Assembly: GCA_012064385.1 (NCBI GenBank) | Contig: QRDG01001746.1 | Span: 352,075-416,074, forward strand | Source: Puccinellia tenuiflora | Taxonomy: Eukaryota > Streptophyta > Magnoliopsida > Poales > Poaceae | DNA: 64,000 nucleotides | Direction: 5' to 3' | Part shown: positions 22,219 through 34,900 of the stretch, one piece after another | Layout: each line of letters opens with the position of its first letter | How positions within the stretch are numbered: position 1 is the stretch's first letter | The notes under the pieces: model-generated | The model's input: only the letters and a program-made list of their open reading frames with translations | The model's database searches: none | Told to the model about the DNA's origin: nothing | Translations under genes and position numbers: made by a program

Positions 22219-22359
22219 GTCTCCCACTTGCACTAGAGTCAATAATCTAGTTTACATTTTCTCGATCCAACACTCATGGTGTCTAACACTCATGGAGTCT
22301 CAGTGCTGATCATGTTTGCTCATGGAAGAGGTTCTGTCCGTGTTCTGTACTATACAGTT
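22204..22359. repeat. Junction repeat, left copy (matches 24391-24548)
   Basis: This 156-bp stretch runs from the last bases of the 3' LTR through the polypurine tract to TATACAGTT. It is repeated almost identically at 24391-24548, on the other side of the Gypsy fragment. Confidence 0.9.
22219..22232 (-). promoter_or_regulatory. Polypurine tract of the Angela-like element
   Basis: Read on the minus strand, the purine-rich GTGGGAGAC lies directly before the TG start of the 3' LTR, where plus-strand DNA synthesis is primed in LTR retrotransposons. An additional copy of this site exists at the junction duplication (24409-24422). Confidence 0.75.
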
Positions 22360-22825
22360 TGTCGTGGGGTTACTCTTTGACTACCCCACGGTGGTGATAC
22401 CTGGGTCACGCCAAGTCCATCAACCCTATGGCGAGGGCTCAAGAAAGGCCCAAGGAGGACGACGTGCGGCCCAAGATAGTCCACGTTAGGTCATCAGCTT
22501 CGTTCATCCTGTAAGTGCCATCGACACCGTTTACCCGAGACCTAGCCTACCATATAAAGGCTAGGAGGGTCCCTCGTCTAGGGTAACGCCAACGCATACG
22601 CTCATAGCCGCCATCTCAAACCCTAGCGAGATTGCCATCTCGCCATTGTAGCCACACTCAACATCAATAACCAGACAAGCAGGAAGTAGGGTTTTATCCT
22701 CCGGGAGCCTGAACCTGGGTAAACGCCTCGCATGTTAGCCGTCATGATCACCAGCGCTCATCTCTCTCCCCTTCAATCAACCCGGGGTACTCGACCCAGG
22801 GATTTGCCGAGTCTCAACCTCGTCA
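22360..22825 (+). repeat. 5' LTR of the truncated Gypsy element (466 bp)
   Basis: TG...CA-bounded, with a TATAAAGG promoter-like stretch at about 22553, and directly followed by the primer-binding site. No matching 3' LTR is present in the window. Confidence 0.7.
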
Positions 22826-22863
22826 ATTGGCGCCGTCCGTGGATTAGAACGAGCGCTGGAAGC

Positions 22864-24390
22864 ATGGTCGCACCGGCCCCATTAACCTTGAAGATCGACG
22901 CCTGCACCAGGGAGCCAATCTGCTTCGGCTCCCTCGAGTACGTCTACCACCCGCTGGCTCATCGCTCGGTGTACGCTGAACTGCGTGAAGGTATGTCGAT
23001 CACCTTTGGTACCATGCACTACCTCATAGACAGCCGCGGAACGCTCCGATCTACGGCGGCCGCACTACGCGCGATGGAATCACCCGCATCTGCCTCGACT
23101 ACGTCAACCACGCTTTCACCCGCAGTGGAGATCGCATCCGCTGTGAATGCAGCGATCACATCTTTGACTGCCGCGAAGATCGCATCTGCCACGACAACGA
23201 CCACATCATCACCTGTCGTGATCGCATCTACCGTGACTGCGGCGATCGCATCTTCGACTGCCGCGAAGATCGCACTCGCCTCGACTACACCAACTGCCTC
23301 TGCGGCAGAGATCGCGCCCAACGCGACCACGACACCCGCATCTCCGGCTGCCAAGGAGATCGCATCGGCTGCGACCCCTGCGCGGATCAAGTCTACTTCG
23401 ACTACCTTGATCGCGTCACGGACAATGCCAAGATCTACATCGACTCCGACTACGTCAGCCACGCCTTCGCGCCGCGAGATCGCCCGCAAGCCAATCGCAC
23501 CCGCGTCAACGACAACGACTCCATTTCCCGTGTCCGCGGTGAAGGTCGCGAAACTCTACGGAAAAAGCCTCAATGGCGACTGTGGTACCCACCACGTTGC
23601 AGCCATTTTCGACTCCGAGCACGGCTCGGACGAAGAAAGCAGCAGTGGAAGCATCAGCCCCACTTCCCAGATTTACCCCGCACAAGTCTACATGGCCGGC
23701 CCGTCGCGGGCCAACGACGACGAACCCCCATATCCACTGGAGGTGGTCATGCCGGACCAGACGACGCGACTCACCATCACCCGCGACATGGCAATCAGAG
23801 CCCTGAAGCACGTTGAGGAGGGCACGTACCCCCCACCAGAAGCACCCCGAGAAGACCTTATGGCGGTCCAGTACCTGCTGCGGAAGGAAGGCGAATGACT
23901 CTGCGCAGAGAAGGCCGAGCTACTCCGACGCAAGGAGGAAGCCAACACGGTGAGTGCCAGGAGGGCCGCTTATTCATTCACTGCTGCCTCGACAGAGGTC
24001 TCGCAAGGTGCAAGGCGCCACAGGGCCCGCGTGCCCCGGATGACAGAGGCCGAACGCGCTGGAATCACCCGCAACCTTGAATCGTCATACATGACTGAAG
24101 ACGCGGACGGGATACCCGTCCCCAAAACACCCGGAGCTGCCCTCTTGGCAGTCGAAACATACCTGCGACTGACGCAGCCGCCTGAGGGTGACGCCCGTGC
24201 TCTCCTCCACAAGCAACAGATCATGTCTATCAAGGCAGTTGAAGAAGCTCTGGCGAACAAAGCGCCAACAGAAAGGGCGCAAGAAAATCGGGGTCGCCGC
24301 AACCGCGAACCCGCAACACTCGCAGGCCCAGCTCCAAGACAACCGCGACAGCCGCAGCCAGGCGAAGACCTCCGCAACGTCATCATACAG
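22864..24390 (+). pseudogene. Gypsy gag-like reading frame, broken
   Basis: An ATG at 22864 opens a frame with PLTLKIDACTREPICFGSLE, then a long Ala/Ser/Thr-rich low-complexity region (about 23070-23530) built on repeats of GATCGCATC, then a conserved end before a TGA at 23896. Downstream, in the same reading direction, lies EKAELLRRKEEANTVSARRA and a region to KAVEEALANKAPTERAQ, resembling the gag-proximal part of non-autonomous Triticeae Gypsy elements. The stop and the missing 3' part show it is not functional. The family is not assigned. Confidence 0.6.
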
Positions 24391-24548
24391 AGGGCATATT
24401 CCCAACAGTCTCCCACTTGCCCTAGAGTCAATAATCTAGTTTACATTTTCTCGATCCAACACTCATGGTGTCTAACACTCATGGAGTCTCAGTGCTGATC
24501 ATGTTTGCTCGTGGAAGAGGTTATGTCCGTGTTCTGTACTATACAGTT
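24391..24548. repeat. Junction repeat, right copy (matches 22204-22359)
   Basis: This copy begins with 17 bp of the Angela LTR terminus (AGGGCATATTCCCAACA) fused directly to Gypsy internal sequence, then repeats the polypurine tract and adjoining internal bases to CAGTT. After it the Angela internal sequence continues (CTTTATG...). Confidence 0.9.
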
Positions 24549-25121
24549 CTTTATGTTCTTTGCAAAATGTCGATGTCACCTATTTTGACATTACTTTATC
24601 ATCACATGATAAACCTCATATCATCACATGATAAACCTCATCATCATATGACGAATATAATATATTTGGTTACAGAGTGAGGCTTTCATTTCCCTTTTAT
24701 GCCTACATGACGTATGATCAGTCAAAAGAACTTTCACATAGCATGTGCACCCAGAACTCACTCAATCTTGAAACAAAATTTCTCAAACCAAAATATTATA
24801 TCTTTTAATCCTTGAATTAATCATATACTTCTATATGTTGTAGACTCACAAATCGACACTGCACCCATGTCACTTCGATATTTCCGATCATGCTTTCGTT
24901 GTGCTTCTGCTATTATGAGATCCCCAATCTAGTTTGGTTTTATGACTTCAACCAAGTCTACCACTCTCTAGATTCAATTTATCTCATCTTCATGTTAAAA
25001 TGACTCCTCATTCTAACACGTTCTTCTAACCAAGAACTTGGGTCACATATCGTCAAATACAAAATACGTGGTTCTTATATGTTTAGACCTATGAACAATT
25101 CATAGCGAATACCAACATATC
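24549..25121 (-). other. Non-coding internal sequence of the Angela-like element
   Basis: AT-rich retrotransposon interior with no open frame of note. It contains a 22-bp tandem pair (ATCACATGATAAACCTCAT-type, 24600-24645) and ends at the ATATC target duplication of the next insertion. Confidence 0.6.
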
Positions 25122-28100
25122 TGCGGTGACCCAGCACACCACTACATGGTGTAGTGTGCAAGTCGTTGACATAATACTCACAGAAGGACCTATCCGCGAA
25201 TATTACATCCCTCAGAGTGGTACAACAGAAACATAGTAGGTCCAAGGTAACACTATAGGATTGCAACAATATTCAATACAAAATCTCGAGAACCTTCTCG
25301 ATACATAGAGGATAGCCTCGTGCAAATGAAATCCAGAGAAGAGCCAATTCGTAGCACTAAGCTTGAGATAAACTCTAGCTCTAACTCCTAATCCACTACT
25401 GCTGTTGTCACATCCTTAATCTACTCTATCTAGAGTATCTCTATCTCATATTGTACTCGTCCTTTCAACAGACGTGGTCGCCTCCGCTGGCACAGTGATC
25501 TCCTCGACATCGTTGTCACTGCTCCTTCGTGGCCATAGTTGTCGTCGTGCTTCAGTTGGTGAAGTAGCGGTTGACTCCTTAATGAAGATCTCGATGTCAT
25601 GGTGGACCACCGTCAACTCCTTTGATAGCTCCAAAATCTAAGCAGGGGGTCAAATGGGGAAAGGGTGAGTAACCAGCGTTACCCAGCAAGTCCGTTATGT
25701 ACGGTGGGAAGTTTGATGCACTAGCTACAGCTTTAGACTCCAGGGAGCCTTAAGCTTAATGCAAGGTTTTTGTAAACATTTCTTTAAGAGGTAGCTTTTA
25801 TTCTAAAACTATGCCCGTCCTCCTTCACAGGGCTAGAACTTCATGGAGTTCCTTTCCTACAGCGTTCGCAGCTCCTTCCCGAAACAGGGAGTAACATGTT
25901 ACAATTTTTTTACACTCTGCAGAGGTGCGTTACTTTACCCATAAGAGATCAAGACCTTGTTGCACAACCGGGCGATCTTTCCTGTCCACACTCTCTTTGG
26001 TGTGGGGCCAGTTTTTGATCCAAGTCATTCACTATGCTTCTCCGCACAACTGCATGCCCACCCAATTCATGCATAGCAGAATCACCCCTGATGCTCTACC
26101 CCTCACGGTAGACACCTAGGCACCCTCTTGCAGACCATCATAGACACCAGAGTACGTGGACATTAAGGGATGCCACCCATGTTGCATGTAGTCGCACATG
26201 ATCTACAGCGTACGGCTCTAGCTGCCCGTTGACATGCATCCGAGAGAAGTATCACAGATGGCATTTCCCGTCCCATTCCAGGTCTTATGGTTAACGCGTT
26301 TTTACGGTGCAATCATTATGACGGCATTTGTTGTTAAGTCCTAGGTAATCTTTCCCTTGCAAATGGAACCTCCAGGACCTATTCTTCTTACCATGGTCCC
26401 ATCTGCAACCATAATAGGTTACCACCACTCAGGTAGATAGCCAAATAGTCATATTATTAAAGAAATAGGTTTTATGCTTTCTTTTGTATAAAGATGATAG
26501 TATACTAAGGTTTTGCAAATAGTTTTCTAACAAATATTTCATGAGGTATGAGCAAGTGATGAACTTGTCCTATGGCAAAGGTGGCAGTTCATGCCCTTCG
26601 GGGTTCTAAGGTGCGTCAGAACCCGGAGATCTGGAAACAGCAAAGTAGTCCGGGTAAGGACTACTGGAAACACTTGCAATATGCTATTATGCATAAATAT
26701 GAGATGCATCGTATATAACCCAAAATACCCAAACTCACAAGTAAGCGCTTCGCATTATTGATTACTTTGTTAACGGTGAGATGCTTTGAGTTGTTATAAC
26801 TTTTAGACTAAAGTGTTTGCTATGATTATCGAAGTAATGTTTTACATGATTAATAAACAACTTACAGGTGCTCAGTTAAGGATTGCATTTATTCCGAAAT
26901 TTTAATTAATCTAACCACTTTTAAATGTTACTAGCACAAAAGTGGATGATTTTATAATGAACACTTCTTTGTGTGTTTTACCTAGGATGAGTAACGGGAC
27001 AGTCATTTACAAAATGGTAATAGAGTTCCAACTTTATATTTTGAATTCATAATCCAAATGGTCTTTCTTTTGGAAAATAATTGTCTTTGAATGTAGTTCA
27101 ATTCATTCAGTTGCTAAGACAATAATAATTTTATTTTGTAAACAAAATAAAGTAATTATTTATGTGATATAGTCTTAGGTTACTATTTGGGAAGATTAAG
27201 AATTTATTTATTTTTCTTAATTTATTTCAAGTTTGTTTTAATCACATAAATTTAAATAACCTTAATGTATTTAGGAAATTCATAGATATTGGGTTTTAAA
27301 ATATTTAAGTTAAGGGTTATATTTCCTTTAATTTAAAATAATTTTTATTTAATTTTAATTTGCATAAATGAAATTCTTCCCATATTTATCTAAAAATGGC
27401 AATTAAGTAATTATTAACAATTTTTATTTTTTAGTTGGTTAAACAATTATCAATTTAACATAATCAAATAGATTTCATTTTCTAAGTATTTTGATATATT
27501 ATTTGTATTTTTCTGATAAACAGGTTAAAAGTTATTGATTTTATATCATTTTCTGGAATTTCTGTAAATAGGGAAAACATTAAAAATCTGACAATGGGAT
27601 CCACCGGTCAGGGATTTAATAATTTCAGAAAATGTTTTCAAAAAATAAAAAGAGATGCTGACGTCATGTGATGTCAGCGGTGGCCGGTAGAGCCAGGTCG
27701 AGCACGACTCGACGAATGGGAGCGCGCGGGCTCGAGCTTCTGGGCGCGCTGGACGCGCACGCCCACGGGCGACCACCTGGTGGCGGCGCCGCTCGGTTTG
27801 AGTCACCGGAGCGTGACCGGCGACGGCGGTTAGCGGCGGCCGACGGCAAGCTACGGCGCTGCAGCGATACAGAGGGGAAGGGATAGGGCAAAAGGGCCCG
27901 GGAGGAAGCTCAGCTCACCAAGAACACGATGGCAGGATCAGCAAGGACGGAGGAGGTCAGGCGGTGACGAACTCATGTTTGATCCGCGGCGGCCGGGGTT
28001 GGTGGCGGAGCTCGATTCGCTCGATTGCGGGCGTCTCGGCCCACACGACTCATGGAAAAGGAAGAGGAGCACGAGGCGGAGCTTGTGGTTGCATGAGATC

Positions 28101-30097
28101 GAGCTCGGACGGCCGGAGATGATGGCAAGCGTGACGGCCGACGTTCGGGAAGTCGGTGACGTTCCCCGACTTCAGGCCATCCTAGCGAGTTCGGCCTGCA
28201 CCGGAACGAAGAGGAGGAACAGACGGACCTACTAGACACAGTGGTGGAGCTCGGGGAGGCATCAGTCGCCAGTGATTTGAGACAGACGTCGACGGCCGAG
28301 TGGGTTCGGGTTAGGGTTTGGGTGCGGTTCGGGTGTAGAGAGAGGAAGAAAGAGATTGAGGGCGAGAGGGTGAGGAGGAGGAGAGTGAGATGGGGACGTC
28401 TCCCCGGGGTCTTATCCCCGCAAGGAGGCAAGCAAGCAGGAGGTGGCAGCGCCGGCGGTGAGGCATGTCCATGGCCAGAAAGAAAAGAAGACGAAGAAAG
28501 GAAAAGATCATGGTGGCTCATAATAACATAGAGAAGCTCCACATGTTTTTATTTTGAATTTTTGAACACCTATGTCACATTTAAAAATAGAGATATGTTT
28601 TGGTCATTTAAATGTGTTCACATTAATTTTTGGATACAACCAAGACCTTAAGTTCCAAAGCAATACATGCCATGAACTTGATAAATTACTTAAAAATTAT
28701 TACAAAGTTGGGATGTCATATCCTTTGTGTGTGGTTATGAGGTGTTATGCTAGCTTTGCTTATGAACTTATTATTCACTGCTGAATATATTTTCTTAGAT
28801 TTGTGCCCATGTGTGTATCTGTTGAACTAGGTATTTTGCTTATGGACAACTCTCCAAGGAGACAAGCCTATCCCTCATGTGTTTGCTAAAACCCTCATGT
28901 AGGATTTATACTTGGGCATACCCAGTAGCTTTTGTTATTAGATGGCTTGTGGCTTTTATCTTATGTAGTTCTGAATTATTTGAGTGGTGATGCTCAAGTG
29001 GCTTTGCAAGATTCATATTTGTGGTCTTTATCATTGGGCTATCTTCTCCCTTGGGATTTTATTCCATTGGAGAAATATTTTTATGTGGCTTTCTTAAATA
29101 GACAGTTGATTGGATTAGAGATTGATAAATTGCCTTCTTGGTAAATTAGATCGATGTTGTCTCTTGTCCCATCTCTTGTATGAATCAAATGTTGCCCCTT
29201 ATCCTTATTGCCTACTTGACTCGAGATGATCTGAATGTTCCAAGTTTGCTCCATAGTCTCTTGTCGCCTTTGAAGTAATGTTGATCCCTCTAGTCAATAT
29301 TTGGATATTAGGGCAAGTTCCTAATATCCATTAATTAAGTTCCAAGATAAAGTTGCCTCACCCTTGTGGTGAAGGCAAACATTCTATTCAAATGACACTC
29401 TCCTATTGACCATGTTTATTTTTATTTGAAATTCAATTGCTTTTATGCATACAAAGGAAATATGTTAACAAGGTTGCAAGGCTTGATACCAAACTCCTTA
29501 CATATGACACAAAGCCTTTAAATTTCACCCCAAGTTTCTTTATTAATCGATTTGTCTTGCAGGAATGTCTTTGGAAAGATTTGAAGATAAGAAGCTAAGA
29601 TCAAATAAGAAGATCAAGTTTGGTGTAATAATGTGGATTACTTAAGCATTTATATTTCTTTTATGTTTAAGGCAATGTAAAGACAACGTTATATTGTACT
29701 CAACCAATTACATTACTTACTTTGCTTAAATAACTCATAGAATTGTGATAGGTGTTAACACAATTATACCATAGTATTTATTTGTGAGTTGTTTGCTTAA
29801 ATGTATAAAGCATGTATAACTTCATTATTCAATTTTAATAAGTTTTCAATTCAATATCATTTGTATATTCCAATTGGATCTGATTTCCCGCAACCAGTAA
29901 AAAATGCCTGGAGGTCATGTCAAAATTTGTCACATTCACCACAGATGAGCTAAACTCTATTCATGAGGGTGAATGATCACCAATCCCTCCAGGGTTCTAT
30001 TTTGCGAAAAACTTATTCAGATTTTCAGATGCATGCATGCAGATGCACAAAATCCTACTTCTACCCTTCATTGATTGCTAAATGCTGGGGCATTACA
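25122..30097 (-). mobile_element. Gypsy-type solo LTR (4,976 bp)
   Basis: The segment starts TGCGGTGACCCAGCA at 25122 and ends TGCTGGGGCATTACA at 30097. Read on the minus strand it begins TGTAATGCCCCAGCA, and the two ends are imperfect inverted repeats. It is flanked by the 5-bp duplication ATATC (25117-25121 and 30098-30102). No primer-binding site, polypurine tract or pol gene is inside, so it is best read as a solo LTR left by recombination. It holds a GC-rich leader-like block (27660-28520) and otherwise AT-rich sequence without genes. Confidence 0.78.
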
Positions 30098-30102
30098 ATA
30101 TC

Positions 30103-32248
30103 CTCCAACCATTATTCTTGTACCGAGTTATCAACTCAATGTTTCACCTATTTCTCACAATCAGATGAACCTTTCTTCTCTTGTTCCATTTTGAACTCTT
30201 TCAAAATCTTACTTAGGTTAAACATCCTGACATAACGCTTTATCAAACATATCTATCCTCCATAGATACATCCATCTCCATGGATATTTGACGTTCAAAC
30301 TAACTTCATAAGTTATACGTTGGTTCCTGACTCATTTACAACATTTATGAAATCTCCATTTCATATAAACAAGGTGTTGTAAACTCCCACTCAAATATAC
30401 ACCATACACATATTAAATTGTGAAACCACTTTGGCTCCCACTCAGAAATATGTTATCCTTATATTTGACCATGATTTAACTAGCTCCCACTCAAACATAT
30501 GTCTCCACATATTTTGATCATGGAAAATAGTTTCTGCTCTAACTTAACATATGTCACCACATATTTTAATTAGATCCCACTCAGTTCTTTATGCACTTTC
30601 TGGACACCTCCAAAATTCTTAATTAACTTTTAAAATTCGAGAACTCATATACGAAACGCTAGTACTTTACTAGCTTTAAGTTTTATTTATCCTCTGCAAA
30701 ACCCCTTTTGAGGAATAAATATGTGAAACATCACTTTCACAAAATCAAGCAACAATTACTTTGTGATTTAAACTTAACATTGAATGACTCTTAGTCACTT
30801 TCGTATTTAAGGCTTCTATCTCTTTGTAGTTTCGTAGGTAGGTCTTGTTTCTTAAACATGACAAGTAAATCATGAATATTATTTTGTAACCTGACAAAAT
30901 ACAATATTCTTGAATCCTACTTATCTCAGAAAAATTTAACTCGAAATTCAATGATCACTATCATTAATTTCTCTTTTAAATATCAAGTCTAAACCATTAA
31001 TGCACTTTTCAAAATGTGCCACTTGATAATTAAAAGCAAGATCAACCATCTTGATTTAAGTCTCTTTATTCCATCAATCATATTTATCAATGAAACTCCT
31101 TTCATGATAAACCACTAAAAACCTTTAGCACAACCAACAAATTGATTTGCTCCTTTTAGTCTCATATTGTGGAATCTTATTCATAGTCACACTTATGAAT
31201 ATACTACAACATTATTCGCAATAGGCTCTAATTATCTCATAATCATTGAAACCTACTTTTCTCATAACTCATATGAAAAAACATATGCGAATCATACATA
31301 GACCCTTATTTCCAAACGGAGTGTCATCAAATAAATCTAAATGTTATAAATAAACCCTAATAAGAAAAACCCTTTTATTTTATCAGACAACACAATATCT
31401 AATATATTGTGATTACAATATTTAGGGCGCATCAAAACATCTTTTGAATAAAATCTAAATATTGCAATTTGCGAAAACACTTTTCACAAGTCTTCATACT
31501 AAAACAATAACTCAAATATTTTGTCTCTTTTGATCAAATATAAAAGACTCATTTTCTCGTTAACTTAACATCCTTAACTCCAGAATTTTATTTGATCTCA
31601 TCAAATATCGTAACTTGAATAAATACATCCATTTACTCATATCATTTATGATGGAGCGCACAAAATAATGACATCTAACATTTGCTGAAAATACAACCAA
31701 CACTTGTGTTTATTTTCGGCAACTCATGGCACTCTTCCAAAGGGTGGCATCTTATTCACACTACTTCAAAATAAGGCGCATGTGTTAAAAACATCAAACT
31801 GTTATTCACAATACTTAGCATGAACAAATAAAATGTCATTATTGAGTTTTAGATATTTTAGTATGTTTCATATTTATAAATGTTCAACCAATTTATCATC
31901 TAGATTATAATAAGAATAATACACTTATAATCGAAAACTTGTGATTTCCAAAAAGGATCACTCATGAAAATAGAACAACCATTGTCTTTAACATGAATAA
32001 CCGTCTCACAGAAGCAAGACACACTAATTAAAATCACACTTAATTCGATTACAAAACTTATTCAAATCCTCTAATCCAAACGATAAATGTAGAGACAGAT
32101 CGTTGCCAGCATCAACTCCTTGATTGCCACCATTCCGCAACGTCTTCCTAGATCCTTTATGCAAATCTCAAGCAGCAAGTTCTGTTTTCATAAAACAGAA
32201 TGAGTATCAAATACTTATTGAAAATGCCACAATTGCAATTTGGACTTA
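30103..32248 (-). other. Non-coding internal sequence of the Angela-like element
   Basis: AT-rich interior (about 2.1 kb) with repeated phrases such as CTCCCACTCA (about 30387, 30435, 30483). No protease, integrase or reverse transcriptase motif was found in either strand. Confidence 0.6.
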
Positions 32249-32253
32249 AACAC

Positions 32254-34895
32254 TGAAAGGGCATGGTTGCCCCCATGTGTTGTTTTGGTAATTAATGACA
32301 ATCTCTATGGACTAATGTGTGCTTTGAGTTATGTTTGTAGTGTTGGTCCATAAGGAATGCTTGGACTCCATATGTTGGAGTCAAGGCTAAAAGAAGAAGA
32401 TTATATGTTTATCAAGGCTAAGTGCAAGATGATCAACATACAAGATTAGGGCATGTGGAGAAGATCATTTGTTGATCAAGATCCTATGTTGTCCATGGTG
32501 GATGGTGTGATCATCTGTGTTGATCAAGATCCTATGTTGTCCATGGTGGATGGCGTCACGTGGTGATCATCATCAAGATAAAGGCCATGTAAAGATATGA
32601 CGAAGAGTGTCTCTCCCATCTTGGTGTATGGGGGAGCAATATGCGTGTCTTCACCAAGCGGAGCAAAATTAAGAAAGGTGATCCACTTGAGAGTAGATCA
32701 AGATCGTCATCATCTAGCTCAAGTGGAATGCGCAAGGCAAGGTATGATCTTGATAGGGTTTCTATTTTACCGGTCTCGCGGTGTAGTTGGGAGACCGGGT
32801 TTTAGGATAGGTAACCGTACTATCAAGAGGGGCTCTCAAGTGAGCTTTAGCGTATCGGTCGTAGAGAGCTCAAACCTTTGCATCCTTGGCATCATCTTTA
32901 TTGGTTTCTATTTGTCTCTTATCGTGGTGTGGTATTGATGCTTGTCGTGCTTGTCATGACAAGGCCAAGGTCACCGAAAACGGTTCTCATATGTGTTCCC
33001 TATTGAGTTTTCGGTGTTGGAGATTTTGCCGGTCCATCTATGCGGAAGGTTTCACTCTTCCATTTATTAGCAAAATCTCCCTTGCTTGGTTTCAATATTC
33101 TCACTTGTTATTGGGTAGCATTTGTCGTCCTCTTTCCAACAAAAGTGGTTTCGTGTCATTCGGACTTCATTTGCAAAAGATATGGTTTTCCGGTTTTCAA
33201 TAGAAAGGTTTTACTTCTCATCATTTGGTTTTACCATATCTTGTTGAACAATGATGTTTCTATGTATATTCTTGTTGTGCTCGTTGTGACGATTCCAACG
33301 AGTCCAAGATTACCGAAAACGGAGTTCGTATGTGGAAGATATGACGTTTTCGGTATCGGTTGTTTTTAAGACAGAATAATTAAAAAGGAAAAAGAAAAGG
33401 GAGGGCTGCCGGCCTCACCGCCGGCCTGGGCCGGCTCCCAGGCCGGCCCGTTCGGGCTTCACCCCGGCCACACACCCGGCCTGGGCCGGTTCACCGGCCG
33501 GTCTCCTCGGGTGGGCTCCCGGCCTCCGCGCCGGCCTGGGCCGGTTCCCCGGCCGGCCCACCCGGGTGGCAGCTCACGACCATTTGCTGCCCCGGCCCCG
33601 CTGCCGGCCTGGGCCGGCTCCCAGGCCGGCGCTCTCGGGTGGTGCCCTGGCCTTCTCCCCGGCCTGGGCCGGTTGCCAGGCCGGCCTGCCCGATCTGCCT
33701 CTCCTTTTCTTTTTTTCCTGTGCACGAAAATGATCCAACGGCTCCATTTTCGGAGCCCCTATTTAAGGGGCTTCTTCCCCAAAAATAAATTAACCTTTTA
33801 TCCAACGCTTGAGCTATTCTTCCTCCTCCATTGTTGACCTCTTGAGCTTGGCTCTCTCTCATTCTCTCCACTAGTTCGTGCTACTTATTGAGAGAAAAGA
33901 GAGAGGAGATTTAGATCCGTGTTTCCACCAATTGATTTCTCCTCTAAGTGAGGAGAACACTTTGGATCTAAATCTTTGGAGTTTCTTTGTGTTCCTCCTT
34001 TGTTCTTCCTCCCTAATCCCTCCCAAGCATTAGTTGCTTTGGTTGGATTCGGGTTGGAAGAACTTGACCACTTAGTGTGTTCTTGCCATTGCATTAGTTG
34101 CATCGGTTTGAGTTCTCCACGGTGATTCGTGGAAAGTGAAGTTGAGAAGCTTGTTTCTCTTGGGTACTTTGGTGCCCTAGAGCTTGTTCCTCTAGGGCAC
34201 GTTGGTACCCTAGACGGTTTGATTTCTCGGAGTCTTGGTGGCTTACGGGATTTGTTGGGAGCCTCCAATTGTGGAGTGTGGCTCAACCTTGTTAGCTTCG
34301 GAGCTTCGGTAGCTACGAAGACATTGCCGGGAGCCATCAATTAAGTTGTGGTGTGTGCCTCGGCCTTGGGCATCGAGTCTTGGTGGCTCGGTGCATTTGG
34401 TGAAGACCCTCCAACTTGTGGAGTGAGCTTCACCCTTGTAAAGGTTCTAGTTGTCAACCTCAACGGCAACATAGTGACAAGTGCCTCGCCACATTGGTGG
34501 TAAGACACAACGGAGATACGGTGTGCCATATCAAGGCTACTCGGTGTTTCACATTGGTGAACACCGCGCCGCTCCAACGGAGACTAGCTTCCATTGGGAA
34601 GTGAACTTCGGGATAAAATCATCGTCTCCAAGTGCCTCGGTATTTCTATCCGAGCTTCTTACTTACGCTATTTACTTTGTGATAGACATTAAGCTTAAAG
34701 TCATATATCTTGCTATCACCTAGTTGATCATATTGCTTAGCATAAGTTGTTGGTGCACATAGGTGAACCTAGCTAGTTTAGGTTTTGGCTTGATAAATTA
34801 AACGTTAGTTTTATTCCGCATTTATTCAAGCCTTAACCGTAATAATTTTAAATCGCCTATTCACCCCCCCTCTAGGCGACATCTGTGTCCTTTCA
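32254..34895 (+). mobile_element. Copia-type solo LTR (2,642 bp), Maximus-like
   Basis: It starts TGAAAGGGCATGG at 32254 and ends GTGTCCTTTCA at 34895, with perfect terminal TGAAAGG/CCTTTCA. It is flanked by AACAC on both sides (32249-32253 and 34896-34900). Near its right end it has TATTCACCCCCCCTCTAGG, also present at the end of the LTR at 39865-41178, suggesting the same superfamily. No internal genes are present, consistent with a solo LTR. Orientation is taken from that shared end. Confidence 0.85.
33395..33690 (+). repeat. GC-rich palindromic repeat cluster in the solo LTR
   Basis: Seven or so degenerate copies of GGCCTGGGCCGG...CCGGCCGG are packed into about 300 bp between AT-rich flanks. 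Each unit is nearly self-complementary (GGCCGG cores), so the block can form hairpins. Confidence 0.8.
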
Positions 34896-34900
34896 AACAC

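Larger units (their letters stand above)
22360..24390 (+). mobile_element. Truncated Gypsy retrotransposon (5' LTR plus gag region)
   Basis: The LTR starts TGTCGTGGGGTTACTC at 22360 and ends ...CCTCGTCA at 22825. It is followed by the primer-binding-site-like TTGGCGCCGTCCGTGG typical of grass Gypsy elements. A broken gag-like region follows to about 24390, where the element stops without pol genes or a 3' LTR and abuts a copy of the Angela LTR terminus. It is inserted after CAGTT (22355-22359). Confidence 0.75.
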
